Positions 1 to 10,756 of a DNA stretch of 64,000 bases are shown piece after piece. Position numbers and translations under genes: made by a program. The notes under the pieces were generated by a model that was given only the letters and a program-made list of their open reading frames with translations, had not been told where the DNA came from and made no database searches. This DNA comes from Macrotis lagotis (lineage: Eukaryota > Chordata > Mammalia > Peramelemorphia > Peramelidae): the NCBI RefSeq assembly GCF_037893015.1, contig NC_133663.1:219631753-219695752 (forward strand). Reading direction: 5' to 3'. Each line of letters starts with the position of its first letter. Within the stretch, counting starts at the first letter, position 1.

Positions 1-265
1 TGACTAGCAAATGCCAACTATCATCTCTAGACTTCTTCAGTGGAGTTCTTAATGCTTGTCATCAACTCATTAATGACTAGTGATTTGGAACAAGTAAAAT
101 CCAGATTATTTTTTTCATCATGTCCATACACAGAGCATGAGAGACATTTTCAAATGTTTTGTTGAAATCTAAGTAAAGCAAGTGAATAGCACTCCTCCAA
201 TCAACAAATCTAGTGATTTTTTTTAAATGTGTTTAGTCTGGCATGAACAATTAAAAAATGAATTT
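1..265 (-). repeat. CR1/L3-type LINE fragment
   Basis: Old, diverged LINE sequence read on the minus strand. The stretch around 225-250 (tagtctggcatgaac) matches what I remember of mammalian L3/CR1 in the region of the reverse transcriptase, and a related segment recurs at 30.24-30.5 kb. No open frame survives. The assignment rests on remembered consensus and on internal similarity. Confidence 0.45.
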
Positions 266-279
266 TGTTTGTATAGTAC

Positions 280-348
280 TTTTTTTTTAGGTTTTTGCAA
301 GGCAAATGGGGTTAAGGTGCTTTATCCACTATGCCACCTAGCCGCCCC
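280..348 (-). repeat. WSINE1-type SINE, internally deleted
   Basis: Minus-strand SINE with its poly-T tail at 280-288, the 3' part (tttttgcaaggcaaatgggg) and the 5' head (ccacctagccgcccc). The middle of about 80 bp is missing, so tail and head are fused. Full copies in this window are about 150 bp. Confidence 0.8.
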
Positions 349-1073
349 TCAGTCTTAACTTTTAGTAAATCCCTTGTTCCCTCTCAATTCCTATCACTTC
401 CTATCTTTCCAAATCATAATCTATGATTAATCTCCCCATTTACTTTTCTTAACTCATAGTCATATACTACTAAATGGAAAAAAGTTATGTTAAGAATCTA
501 GGTCATCTAATTTCAACTGGTTCCTCACAGTATCAAGGCAGTTCTTTTACTCCTCCTTAATTTATTCCATGCTCTACAATGTCTTTACAATGGCTGTTTC
601 AAATCTTTTCTCCTCCACTAAGTTCTCACTTGAGTTTCTTTACTTCATACCTTATTGAAAAAATGAAGACCATTTGCCAAGAACTCCTTGTTTTTCCCTC
701 CTTATCATCTTATAATGCCTTAACATCATCTCACCCTATCTCCCCCTCTATTCCAATTCCAATTCCAAGTAGCCCTTCTCCACAGTAAGGCCTTTATATG
801 TACTTTTAATTCTATCTCCTTCTGTCTCCAGCAAATTGTTCCTTCTATCCTACTTCCTTTTTCCCGCCAGCCCTTCTTTCTCTCTTGTCTCTCAACATCT
901 TCAGTCTCTCTTCCCACATACTAGTTTCTTCTCTGATGCCTGCAAACATTCTAAAGCCTTCCCCATCTTTCAAAAACAAACAAAACCCATGCATTAGATT
1001 CTATCATCTTTGAGAGTTATTGTCCAATCTTTCCCCACTTTCTTAGTCAAATTCTTTGAAAAAGCAATTTCCA

Positions 1074-1246
1074 GGCAGCTAGGTGGCACAGTGGATAAAG
1101 CACCAGCCCTGAGTTCAGAGGATCTGAGTTCAAAGCCCACCTCAGACACTTAATAATGACCTAGCTGTGTGACCTTGGGCAAGTCACTTAACCCCATTGC
1201 CTTGCAAAAAAACTTAAAAACAAAACAAACAAAAAGGAAGAAAATG
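1074..1246 (+). repeat. WSINE1-type SINE
   Basis: Full-length SINE from ggcagctaggtggcacag to an A-rich tail (acaaaacaaacaaaaagg). It is flanked by a target-site duplication containing gcaatttcca on both sides, so it inserted into the surrounding L2. Confidence 0.9.
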
Positions 1247-1320
1247 CAATTTCCAAGAAGTGCTTCCACCTTCACCCTCTTGCTCACTTGTTAACCCTCT
1301 GAAATCTGTCTTCAAACTTA

Positions 1321-1477
1321 GGGGCAGCTAGGTGATGCAGTGGATAGAGCACTGGCCCTGGAGTCCAGAGTACCTGAGTTCAAATCTGGCCTCAGACACT
1401 TAATAATTACCTAGCTGTGTGGCCTTGGGCAAGCCACTTAACCCCATTGCCTTGCAACAACCTAAAAACCAACCAAA
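1321..1477 (+). repeat. WSINE1-type SINE
   Basis: Full-length SINE from ggggcagctaggtgatgcag through the tRNA-like box B region (gagttcaaatctggc) to an A-rich tail. It is flanked by direct repeats of caaactta and is also inserted into the L2. Confidence 0.9.
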
Positions 1478-2811
1478 CAAACTTAATAATTCAGCTAAAA
1501 CTGCTCTTTCCAAAGTTTTCAAGATCTCTTAATTGTCCTCTAATATTCTCTTCTCCGTTATTTATCCTTCTTGACCTCTCTGCAGTATCTGACACTACTG
1601 AAGACCCTCAACAATCTTCTCCTAAACAAACATTCTCACTTCTCTGAGTTTTTGTGATGCTGCTCTGCTCTCTCTGGTTTCTTCTCTTATCTACTTTATG
1701 TCTTCTTTGGTGGATCATTATCCATGTCATATATCTTAACTGTTGTGAAACCCTAAGGCTCCAGTTTGGGATCTCTTATACTATCTCACTTGGTGACCTC
1801 ACTAGCTCCCCCCAAGTACAATTATGTACTATGATTATGATTCCTAGATCAATATATCCAGCTCTAGTCTCTGTCTTGAATACTAACTAGTTCTTCATCA
1901 TGAACCAGTAAATATATTGAAATAGATTTCTCATAGGTATCTCAAGTGAACATACCCAAAGCAGAATTTATAATTTATTTTATTTCCCCCCAAAATCATA
2001 AATTTTACATCCCTGTTACTGTTGAGGACACTACCACCTTTCAGTTATCTAGACTCACAATCAAGGTATCCCCTTTGATTCCTCTATCTTATTTATGTAT
2101 ACATTTATTCAAGTGACAAATCTTACTGTTTCTACTTAAATAACAACTCTTGTACATATCCCCTCCTATCTACTCATAATCACTACATAATAAGACCCTC
2201 ATCATTTCTCTCCTTTACTATGCAATATCCTCTTTGGTCTCCTATGTCAGTTCCAGTCCATTCTCCAAATAGTTACATAAGTGATTTTTCTTATCATATC
2301 TTTACCTCACCCCACATTCAATATACTTTGGTGATTACCTATTTCTTCAAGAATAAAATATAAGCTCCTCTATTAGGTGTTTAGAGTTCTTGATAATTTG
2401 ACCCTATAAATCTCTCCAGTATATTAAACATTACAACTCTTCATAAAGCCATCTGGCTTTTCCTCACACACTATAAACTATCTCCCATTTCCATGAGTTT
2501 GCAATGACTCCTTCATATCTGGAATATACTCCAACCTCATTCCCACCTCTTGGAATCTTTGATACTTATCAGAAATCATTCAAGTGCCACCTTTTACATA
2601 GAATGTTCCTGATTTTCCCCCTCCCAGACCTACCCTATATTTGTTTTATATACATGCTATTTTCCCTGTTAGATTGTAAGTTCCTTGAGGACTGTGATTC
2701 TTTTCCAGTTCAATGAAAGCTAGTATAGCTTTTCTGTTCTTTTAATCTTCTAATCTCCAACTCCAAGAAGAGTGCCTGATGCATAGTGGGAGCTTTAAAA
2801 ATAATTTTTGA

Positions 2812-2976
2812 GGGGCAGGTAGGTGGCTTAGTGGATAGAGCACCAGCCCTGGAGTTAGGAGTGCCTGGGTTCAAATCTGGCCTCAGACACTTAATAATTA
2901 ACCTAGCTGTGTGGCCTTGGGCAAGCCACTTAACCCCATTTGCCTTGCAAAAATCTGAAAAACAAACAAACAAAAA
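2812..2976 (+). repeat. WSINE1-type SINE
   Basis: Full-length copy starting ggggcaggtaggtggc, with an A-rich tail. The direct repeat taatttttga precedes it (2802-2811) and follows it. It sits at the 3' edge of the L2. Confidence 0.9.
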
Positions 2977-3294
2977 GTAATTTTTGAGTGATAGCTCTTT
3001 CATATTCTCTGATCCCTTGAGCCTTTCTTCATAATCATTTAAAAAAAGAGGAAAAAAATTAGTTCAGTAAAATCAGTCAAGATGTTGATCATATATGAAA
3101 TAATCCATACACATAGTTGCCCACATCTACAAAGAACTGAGGTAAAGATATTTTCTCAGTTCACCTGGACCAAAGTGTCATATTACAGTGTTCAGTTTTG
3201 TTTTTATTGTTCTTTCTATTTTTATTGTTATAGTTATTGTACATATTTTCCTTTTTCCTATTTCAATACATCTATATACTATAATGATAATAGT

Positions 3295-3480
3295 TAAGAT
3301 TTGTGTAATATTTTCAAAACAGTTTCTTATATCCTTTTATATACATTATTTCATTTAATCTTCCCAATAAGCCTACAAGGCATGTGCTATTATTACCTCC
3401 CTTTTACAGATAAGGAAACAGAGATTGAGAGAGGTTAAGTCATTTGCTCAGGGTCCTTTAGTAATTTGCTGAGTTATAGT
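3295..3480 (-). repeat. MIR/CORE-type SINE
   Basis: Minus-strand MIR-like SINE. It contains the family phrases 'cttcccaataagcctacaagg', 'ttacagataaggaaac' and 'gaggttaagtcatttgctcag'. It is old, with no visible target-site duplication. Confidence 0.6.
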
Positions 3481-3483
3481 TTT

Positions 3484-3612
3484 ATTATCTATAAAATTGG
3501 GGAAAATAATACCTACCTCAAAGAGTTTTGTGAGGACAAAAAGAGATAAACATGCCTTTAAACCTTAAGGAGTGATGTAAATGTTAGTTCTTTATTATAA
3601 TTATTGATATAT
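3484..3612 (+). repeat. SINE 3' portion (MIR/Mar type)
   Basis: Plus-strand tail of a tRNA-type SINE: 'tttattatctataaaattgggg', 'acctacctcaaagagttttgtgagg' and a degenerate 'taaatgttagttctttatta' end. The head is missing. Confidence 0.45.
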
Positions 3613-3719
3613 GTTTTGTTCCTAGCTGGTAGCTCCCATAAAATTGCTAATATGAGTATTTTGACATATAGAAAGTCTTTTTCTTTCTTTCCTTTTTTTA
3701 AACCTCCTTAGGGTATATG

Positions 3720-4480
3720 CCTAATAGTAAAATCTCTGAATTTAAAGGTATGAGCATTTGAGGTACTTTAAAAAAATAAGTTGATGAATTATTAGCTCTA
3801 CTAAGAAGGTGCCTTTTTGGGGTTCTTTGCTGACCCGTGGCACAGCATAATAAGTCTTATGAAGTGTCACTCTTTCTTTGTGATCGTCATAATAATTATG
3901 TCTTAATAAATTCAGTAATTTTTACCAGAGGTAAATTACCACAGAAATGTAGTTTATAGCATCTACTCTTTTCTCTCTCTTTTTTTAAAAATCAAGACAA
4001 TATTTAAGCTCCTGTAGACTTGGGGAACTTCTTCCATTTCCACAATATTTATAAGATCACTAAAAGTGACTCAGTAATTATACTACCAGGTTTTTCAGTA
4101 GTCTAGTTTGTAATTTATCTGGACCTGGTTACTTGCACATCTCAAGATTAATCCAGAGTTTTTTTTTTTACTATCTTTCTACTTACCTTAGTTTTAGGTT
4201 TTTTATTCTCTATTAACTATTTTGTTTCCATCCTGATTAGACCCAAGATTATTATTAACTGAGGAAATAAAAAATAATGAAAGTTGAGTCTTTCTGCCTT
4301 CTGTTACTGTCCCATCCACCATGAGCTATCCTTTCTTTGATACTCTTCTTTCCTCCTTGCTAATTTTAAATACCTTTCTGTTGTTCTTAACTTTCTTCAC
4401 TGATCTCAGATCATTCTAAATGTTAGAATTCTTGACACTATTATAAGAGGGCAGCATTTGTATTCATCCTCTTCTACCTA
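3720..4480 (-). repeat. CR1/L3-type LINE fragment
   Basis: Minus-strand LINE remnant. The segment at 4100-4440 (tctggacctggttacttgc ... gttgagtctttctgccttctg ... ctttgatactcttctttcc) is homologous in order to 30.63-30.93 kb in this same window. In the minus direction the phrase near 4295 corresponds to the CR1/L3 reverse-transcriptase motif around 'AELLNSFFASVF'. It is old and non-coding. The upstream limit is uncertain. Confidence 0.5.
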
Positions 4481-5415
4481 CCCTTGCTTCTGTCGCCTAT
4501 GAATTATTATTTAAAATCTGAGAAGGAATAGATGCAATAATAACTAAAGCAATATAAATGAAGATAAATTTAAGGGAAAAAATCGACTTAGCTCAAATAT
4601 ACTACACAAAGGTAGTACCAAATTATTAAAGTTAAAACACATGTTTCTTCCTGCTTGCAAGTAGTAATGAGAAGTGGAAAATACTATGCATTATTGATCA
4701 CAATCATTCATTTAGACTGCCTTGCTTTGTTGTTTTCAGGGAATGTATTTTGTGGAGATTTATTTTCATGTTGGTTAATATATCTGTTGTACCCAAACAA
4801 AGACATAAAGTAAGATACAATAGCAAAACATAAAAAAAATATAGTTTCACACTATACTTGACAACCTCCTTCACTCAACACTCATAAAATATGGGTTGGA
4901 TTCCTTATGGTCAGGTAGGTGTCATAGTTCATTTTTGAGCAAATTGGTTCACATCCCCAGGAGGTTCACTGATAAGTTTGATTGGGGCCAGGCAATGGAC
5001 ACTGTAGTGCTGGCTAAACTAACTGGTATTTTATGGGTCCTGTTACTAGGGAAAGTTTGTAGAAGGATTTTCTTGACTATCTCCTGGGTCCAGGTTACTT
5101 GTAGAGATTCTCTAGCAATGTTGCTAACAGAACTAGAGGATGAAGATCAAAGTAAGTTTCCTAATAAAGCAATCTATATTTGCATTCCATTATAGCAGTT
5201 CAGAAATGCTAGGACCTTGCAAAACTTTACTGTAAGAAAAGATTATCAAAAAAGATTCATTATTCAAAAAGTTACATTTTTATCTGATAAGCTTAACAAA
5301 ATTTACTTTGAAAGGATGAAGAAGGAATGTAGTTGTAACAACTTCAAGAGAGTTCTTCCAGGTCTAAGTCTAAGGGATAAAGCATCTTTAGTTCTGTTTA
5401 ATTTCAGGTAAGAGT
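4481..5415. other. No recognised feature
   Basis: About 0.9 kb with no repeat or gene I can name. A 99-codon open stretch at 4896-5195 (+) has no recognisable motif, signal or splice context, and I do not call it a gene. Confidence 0.5.
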
Positions 5416-5621
5416 CATAGCTATCTTTTTGTTGTTGTTGTTGTTGTTGTTGTAGTTTTTTAGGTTTTTGCAAGGCAAATGGGGTTAAGTGGCTTGCCCA
5501 AGGCCACACAGCTAGGTAATTATTAAGTGTCTGAGACTGGATTTGAACCCAGGTGCTCCTGACTACAAGGCCAGTGCTTTATCCACTACGCCACCTAGCC
5601 GCCCCCATAGCTATCTTTTTG
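5416..5621 (-). repeat. WSINE1-type SINE with 16-bp target-site duplication
   Basis: Minus-strand SINE body at about 5455-5605, with a (GTT)n stretch at 5431-5453 forming its tail. It is bounded by a perfect 16-bp duplication, catagctatctttttg, at 5416-5431 and 5606-5621. This is a clear recent L1-mediated insertion. Confidence 0.95.
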
Positions 5622-6140
5622 AAACATCCAAATATAGCCAGGCTCAGGATTAACTAGATAGGAGACATTCCTGTTCAAAAAGGAAATAACACAATGGGGA
5701 AATTGTGTCCAGTCTCCTCACATTACCTTTGTAAGGCCATCCTCTCAATCTTCTCAGGGACAGACATTCCTGGGCAGCAGTCCTCAAGTCACTCTCCCTT
5801 TGAGCAGCTTATATTGAGTTTCTTGAATGGTGCATTATAACTATAATAATAATTCAGACAATTACATGTGAATTCAAAACAATTAAAATTACAGCTTCAT
5901 GATATTTTACCTCAAACAGCAAGTTTCTTTAATCACAGCTTAGGGTGAGGTACAGTTCTTATTAATATTTTTCTCATGTTGTTTCAATGACAGTTAACAA
6001 TAGAAAATTTACCAGGCATTTCTAAAAAAATTGCTCAATATCTTTTTCATTTTTCTTTTTTTGTAGTTTAAACCTAACGTAGTATAAAAATCAATCATTA
6101 GCAAGAAAGTTATCACATCTTGGAATTTCCCATAGCTCTA
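5622..6140. other. No recognised feature
   Basis: About 0.5 kb of AT-rich sequence in which I recognise neither a gene nor a repeat. Confidence 0.4.
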
Positions 6141-7420
6141 TTCAGTTTGAAATGTCCAAGAGGTGGTTGATGTGACTTGACCTCAGGAAAAAGAGAGAGA
6201 GATGGAAAAATGATACCCATAGTATACCTGAATCATCTGCATGAAAATTAAGCACATAGAATTGAAGAGAGATAGAGACAGAAAAAAGAGACACAGAGAT
6301 AGAGAGAAAGATAGAGAGGTGGATAAAGGGGAGGAAATGAGAACAAGAAGAAAAAAAATAGAAACAAGAACAAGAAAAGAACATGGAACAGAACAAAGCC
6401 TTAGCATATACCCCATATTAGTGGAAATGATTTGGAGAATAAGCCTTCTAAGGAAATTGAAAAGGAATCATCAGACAAGTAGGAGAAACCATGAAATAGT
6501 ATCATAAAAAAACAAGAAAAGATATTAACCAGGAGGAAAAAAATAGGACAAAATACCATAGAGAGGTCAAGAAGAATGAGAATTTAGAAGAAAATATTAA
6601 TTTAGGCAATTAAGATTATTGGCAACTTAGTAAAGTAGTTTCAGTGGTCTGATTAGGTGGAGTGATTAGGAAACCAGAATACAAAAGGTTGAGAATTAAA
6701 GGAGAGGAGAGGAAGTAGAGGCAATGAGTGGGGGCAGATTTTTTTTTAGGAGTTTGAGAAAAATAGATATAAGTACGACAGTTTGAGGAGATGGTAGGGT
6801 TTACTGAAAATTTTTGAAGATGGCAGGGTGAGACTTGGTTAAATTTGAAGGCAGTATGGAAAGAATCAGTTTAAATCATTTTAACTATTATAAAGACTCC
6901 AAATTAACTACAAAGAAAATATGAAGTTTTGGATGCTGTCTGCATCCAACTGATAAATAGAACTATGAATAGAATGATTATATAGTGTGTGTGTGTGTAT
7001 GTGTGACTAATGATCACCATTTAGGGTGGGGGAGGGAGAGGGAAGAAAAAATGTATTATTTTTTAAAAAGGAAAAGTAAGTTATACATAATAAATTTGTA
7101 TGTACATGTACAATTATCTTTTTATTCCTATTCTATTATGTTTTGGAAATGTTTGCTTTATTTCTTAAGATCAGAATAAAATAAAATTTAAAAAAGAAAA
7201 AATCAGTTGATCAGGAGAGATGAAAGATTAGAGAGGTAAAGATAATAAAGTAGAAGTAATGCTAGAGAAGGTGGATAAGAATTGGGAAAAAAGGAATCTC
7301 TAGAGGCATTGACCTTATAAAAAGTTAGAATAAGGACAGAGAAAAATCAAGAATGATGTCAAAGAGTTTTGAGTTGAAGAGAAGAAAAAAGGGAACACAT
7401 GATGAATAGTCTATTTTTTT
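6141..7420 (-). repeat. L2 LINE ORF2 remnant
   Basis: Strongly purine-rich plus strand, as expected for the antisense of L2. It runs from 'ccaagaggtggttgatgtg' (6158) through 'agagaggtcaagaagaatgag' (about 6560) to 'ggtggataagaattggg' near 7270, in the order of antisense L2 ORF2. It is interrupted at about 6868-7195 by an L1 tail. The open stretches at 6142-6507 are low-complexity artefacts of the purine bias. Confidence 0.6.
6868..7195 (+). repeat. Old L1 3'-end fragment inserted in L2
   Basis: Resembles an L1 3' UTR: a short (GT)n run at 6985, the G-rich stretch 'ggtgggggagggagaggg' at 7025, and an A-rich end 'aataaaataaaatttaaaa' at about 7170-7190. The sequence aatcagtt occurs just before (about 6865) and just after (about 7200), consistent with an old target-site duplication, and L2 homology resumes beyond it. 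Confidence 0.45.
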
Positions 7421-7885
7421 TTTTTAGGAAAGTTCCTTACTGAGCAGAAAGGAGAAAGAAAACATATTTCTGTGAGTAGTGAAATAAGGATTCAATTCAT
7501 AAAAGAAGAACTAGAGTACAGGGGAATGAACCTGAAGCTAATTAATCAAACTCTCAAGGCTCTAAATTGAAACAACTATTGACTTTATCATTCCCATTTA
7601 TAGTTTCCTTATTTTCTTTCAAAATCATGTGAATATGTGGTTTCTTACCACCATCATTACCACCACCTATTCTATAACTTGGAAAACAACACCCTTCAAA
7701 CCCCTCAAAACAATGTAGAAAAATTCTAGGTCTCAGAAAAGAAAAAACACCCATCACTTTAAGAAGGAAAGGTGTTCCAAAAAGTTGAAGTTGTTTGCTT
7801 TTAATTGTGGCCAGTTTTTAAAAAAGCAAGTTTAAAGGTTTAAAGAAAGAAGACAAAAAAAAAATCTCCTTTGCTTCATGGTCAA
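7421..7885. other. GPR15 upstream region, no named repeat
   Basis: Unique-looking AT-rich sequence between the L2 and the promoter-like block of GPR15. I recognise no repeat or coding exon. Confidence 0.4.
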
Positions 7886-8015
7886 ATGCAAATAAGGATA
7901 ACCACAACCACAACCAATCAGAACTAGATTGTGCTGGCCTTTTTTTTTTCTTTTTTTGATTGGTAGAAACTGGATTTACAAATGTGCTTATGGGTTTTGC
8001 TTAGCAGCTTTAAAG
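7886..8015 (+). promoter_or_regulatory. Putative GPR15 promoter block: octamer, RUNX, CCAAT
   Basis: Visible motifs are a perfect octamer ATGCAAAT (7886-7893), two overlapping RUNX-type AACCACA motifs (7900-7912), a CCAAT box in the same run (7914-7918), an inverted CCAAT (ATTGG) near 7960, and a TATA-like TTTAAAG at 8009-8015. They lie 120-250 bp upstream of the GPR15 ATG and no L2 or SINE separates them from it. Octamer and RUNX factors are typical of lymphoid promoters, and GPR15 is expressed in lymphocytes. Use as a promoter is inferred; no transcription start can be seen directly. Confidence 0.5.
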
Positions 8016-8089
8016 TGGTGGAAAAAGAAGTGGCCACTGTACAAAACAACCTGTCTCAAGTCTTTAAACATCCTCACAAAATATCTCAA

Positions 8090-8097
8090 AGGTGTGA
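8090..8097 (+). promoter_or_regulatory. T-box half-site in GPR15 5' leader
   Basis: The exact half-site AGGTGTGA lies 37 bp upstream of the GPR15 start codon. T-box factors (T-bet, EOMES) use this motif in T cells. A single 8-bp match can occur by chance. Confidence 0.25.
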
Positions 8098-8133
8098 GAA
8101 GATTTGTTGCATTTCAGTTTCTGGATTTTTAAG

Positions 8134-9213
8134 ATGGCTGAGACGACTACTCTGACCTACCCGGAGAACTATGCTACTAGTCAAGATTTTGACATTGAAG
8201 ATAACCACTTGCATGTTCTGTATACATCTGTCTTTCTTCCCATCTTCTACACTGCTGTGTTCCTGATTGGTGTTGTTGGGAACCTGATCTTAATTGGAGC
8301 TTTACATTTTAAACAGGGAAGCCAAAGACTGATTGACATATTTATCATCAACCTGGCTGTGTCTGATTTCATTTTCCTTGTTACACTGCCTCTCTGGGTG
8401 GATAAGGAAGCATCCTTAGGACTGTGGAGGACTGGCTCATTTCTGTGCAAGGGAAGTTCTTACATCATTTCAGTCAACATGCACAGTAGTGTCTTTCTCT
8501 TGACCTGTATGAGTGCTGAACGTTACCTGGCCATCATGTGTCCCTCTGCATCTAGGAAATTCAGAAGGAGAGATTGCACATATGGAATCTGTGTCAGTGT
8601 CTGGTTTATCTCCTGCCTTCTGGGGTTGCCCACTCTTTTGTCCAGGGACCTCACAATGATCGAGGACAAACCTTATTGTGCAGAAGAGCCTGCCACTCTT
8701 TATAAACATGCTTGGTCCCTAGTGTCCTTAATTTTCACTTTTTTTGTACCCTTGTTGAGCATCTTGACCTGCTACTGTTCTATCGCAAGGAAATTGTGTG
8801 CATATTATCAGCAGTCAGGAAAACACAACAAAAAGCTACAAAAGTCCATAAAAATTGTCTTCATTGTAGTGGCAGCCTTTGTTGGCTCCTGGCTACCTTT
8901 TAACATTTTCAAGCTTTTGTCTATCATCTCTGGACTACAAGAAGAACCCATCTTTTCCTCAGCCATTCTCCAAGTGGGCATGGAGGTCAGTGGTCCTTTG
9001 GCATTTTCCAACAGTTGCATTAACCCTTTCATTTATTATTTCTTTGATAGTTATATTCGAAGAGCTATTATCTGCTGTCTCTGTCCTTGTCTGAAGAATT
9101 CCAACTTTGGGAACAGCACAGAAACCTCAGACAGTCACCTTAGTAAGATCTTTGCCAACTTCATTCATGGAGAGGATTTTTCTAGAAGGAGAAGACGTTC
9201 TGTGTCTCTCTAA
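8134..9213 (+). CDS. GPR15: G-protein-coupled receptor 15
   Basis: Uninterrupted single-exon class A GPCR of 359 residues (human GPR15 has 360), strongly similar along its whole length. GPR15 is a Gi-coupled plasma-membrane receptor for GPR15L that directs T cells to gut and skin, and a known HIV/SIV co-receptor. Visible hallmarks are GN at 49-50 (TM1), LAVSD at 74-78 (TM2), the ECL disulfide pair C105/C182, ERY at 129-131 (human has DRY), W157 (TM4), P206 (TM5), SWLP at 252-255 (TM6), NPFIY at 297-301 (TM7), a Cys-rich tail 314-319, and an Arg-rich RSVSL C-terminus. In human that terminus binds 14-3-3 when phosphorylated and drives surface export. The acidic N-terminus carries tyrosines at 9 and 13, possible sulfation sites, fewer than the human YYY cluster. 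The start chosen is the first ATG in frame, with A at -3 and G at +4; the open frame extends 30 nt further up but without an ATG. Confidence 0.97.
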   Translation: MAETTTLTYPENYATSQDFDIEDNHLHVLYTSVFLPIFYTAVFLIGVVGNLILIGALHFKQGSQRLIDIFIINLAVSDFIFLVTLPLWVDKEASLGLWRTGSFLCKGSSYIISVNMHSSVFLLTCMSAERYLAIMCPSASRKFRRRDCTYGICVSVWFISCLLGLPTLLSRDLTMIEDKPYCAEEPATLYKHAWSLVSLIFTFFVPLLSILTCYCSIARKLCAYYQQSGKHNKKLQKSIKIVFIVVAAFVGSWLPFNIFKLLSIISGLQEEPIFSSAILQVGMEVSGPLAFSNSCINPFIYYFFDSYIRRAIICCLCPCLKNSNFGNSTETSDSHLSKIFANFIHGEDFSRRRRRSVSL

Positions 9214-10756
9214 AAGTAAGGGAGTGAAACATTTTTAGAAAGATTTATTTTTTTTGTTTGTTTTTGGGTGTCTGGAAAGGGCAATTCAAATAGTTTTATC
9301 AGGAAAAAGAAGGAAAAGGAATCCCGAGGAGAAAATTCTACAAAGTTTACAAGTTTAAAGATGAAGGAACATAAAGGTTTGAATGAAGGAAAATTACTAC
9401 ATAAAGGAGAAAAAGGTTATGGATGTGACTGAATCAAATGTTATTTATTTAACTGACTGGTTTTCTTAATGACCTTTCTTGCTCATGTGCATAATTTAGG
9501 AGGACTCTGTTGTTCTTGAACTTTTAAGCAATGGTCCCTCTTGACATTATCCCTTTAAAATGTTTTATGATATACCTTCAGCCTTTTTATTTCCTCTAAG
9601 AACAATTTCACCTGGAATACTGTGCTTCTGCTGAAAATGAACATGAAAATGAGCATTTTTCAGCCACTAACATATATGAAATCCAAATCAAAATTCTCCC
9701 TTGAATCACATTCATTGGTTTCTAAGTCATCTTTTGCCCTTAGTCCTTTCTCAATATTTAGAGAATAGCAAGAAACCTGGCGAGGCTGAAATCAGGTTGA
9801 ACTGAAAATAGAGGGTATTGGTGAATATGAATAGCATTACAAATTTTTTTTAACCTTCATAACTGCTGACAACCCTTCCCTTTCTTAGGAACTATCTTGA
9901 ACCCATAACTGCTGACAACCCTTCCCTTTCTTAGGAACTATCTTGAACTTGCTGGAGTCTGCTGGAGTCTAAAGTATTTAGGTCAAGAAAGCAAACAGAG
10001 GTTAAGTTCCATCCTTAGAAAGAGATCTGACTACTGATCAGAGAGACTCATAGAAGGGTATTTTCATGATGATACTTTAAGTAAATGCTTTTTAATGATG
10101 CTTTATTATGTGTCTCATGCTCTCTTATTAGCAATTGCTACATAAATGAATACTTTAACTTTCTGTAATTATATGGCTTTAATAACATAGGTGAGCAATG
10201 TAAAACATGACTAATAATGTAATTGTGGTACTTAGATTTCTGAATTCAACCTAATGGAATGACTGCCTTGTGTTTAAATTAAAATCCTGGAATTAGCTTT
10301 TTTTATGACACCATTACCATGTATAGATACCATTTTAAGATGTAGTCCATTTATATAAGATATTCTATGTTATGCTACAGGGAGAAAAATAGCTTTTTAA
10401 AATGTTACTGATCTTTAATATACGGGTAGAATTTTTGTCTAAAGTGAGATATTTGTCTTCCTTATCAGAGATATTAACAGATGTTTATTTTCATAATGAT
10501 TTTCAAGTCATTGATTTTTAATTGGATTTTAAAATACATGTTGTCTCTCATTTGCAATAATTTCATAAAGGAATTTTGTAATTTGCCTTTAATGAAGTGT
10601 TTTTAATTTTCATAAAAGAATCATTCAGAACCCAGATCTTTTTTTAAAACCACTTGTTCTCTACTATAAGATGCCTTTATTGAAAAAAATTCTAAGAACT
10701 TTACTTAACATTAGTATGATGGTTATAGAAGGAACTTTTACATTTTTTTTCTTGTT
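9214..10756. other. GPR15 3' UTR and flank, unique sequence
   Basis: No interspersed repeat recognised. It contains AU-rich stretches such as 'ttatttattt' near 9442, and an ATTAAA hexamer at 10278-10283 that could serve as a polyadenylation signal. The true 3' end of the transcript cannot be fixed from sequence alone. Confidence 0.45.
9858..9949. repeat. 46-bp tandem duplication
   Basis: Two head-to-tail copies of a 46-bp unit beginning cataactgctgacaaccc, at 9858-9903 and 9904-9949. I count 45 of 46 identical bases. It is followed at once by a 10-bp duplication (gctggagtct twice, about 9951-9970). Confidence 0.95.

Larger units (their letters stand above)
360..2811 (+). repeat. L2 LINE, ORF2 remnant to 3' end, split by SINEs
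   Basis: Long pyrimidine-rich plus-strand segment that follows the order of L2 ORF2. A reverse-transcriptase remnant reads LDLSAVSDT near 1570-1600 (family motif LDLSAAFDT). Downstream come remnants of the L2 C-terminal region near 2300-2600 and the 3' UTR phrase 'gattgtaagttccttgagg' at about 2670. It is interrupted by SINEs at about 1074 and 1321 and followed by a third at 2812. It is heavily mutated and non-coding; the short open frames in it are not genes. Confidence 0.7.

Noticed and set aside
4896-5195. A 99-residue protein
   Set aside because: No motif I recognise, and it lies in repeat-rich DNA without promoter or exon signs.
8104-8133. A ten-residue N-terminal extension of GPR15
   Set aside because: The extension starts at a TTG, not an ATG. 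The ATG at 8134 has a good Kozak context and gives the family's usual length.
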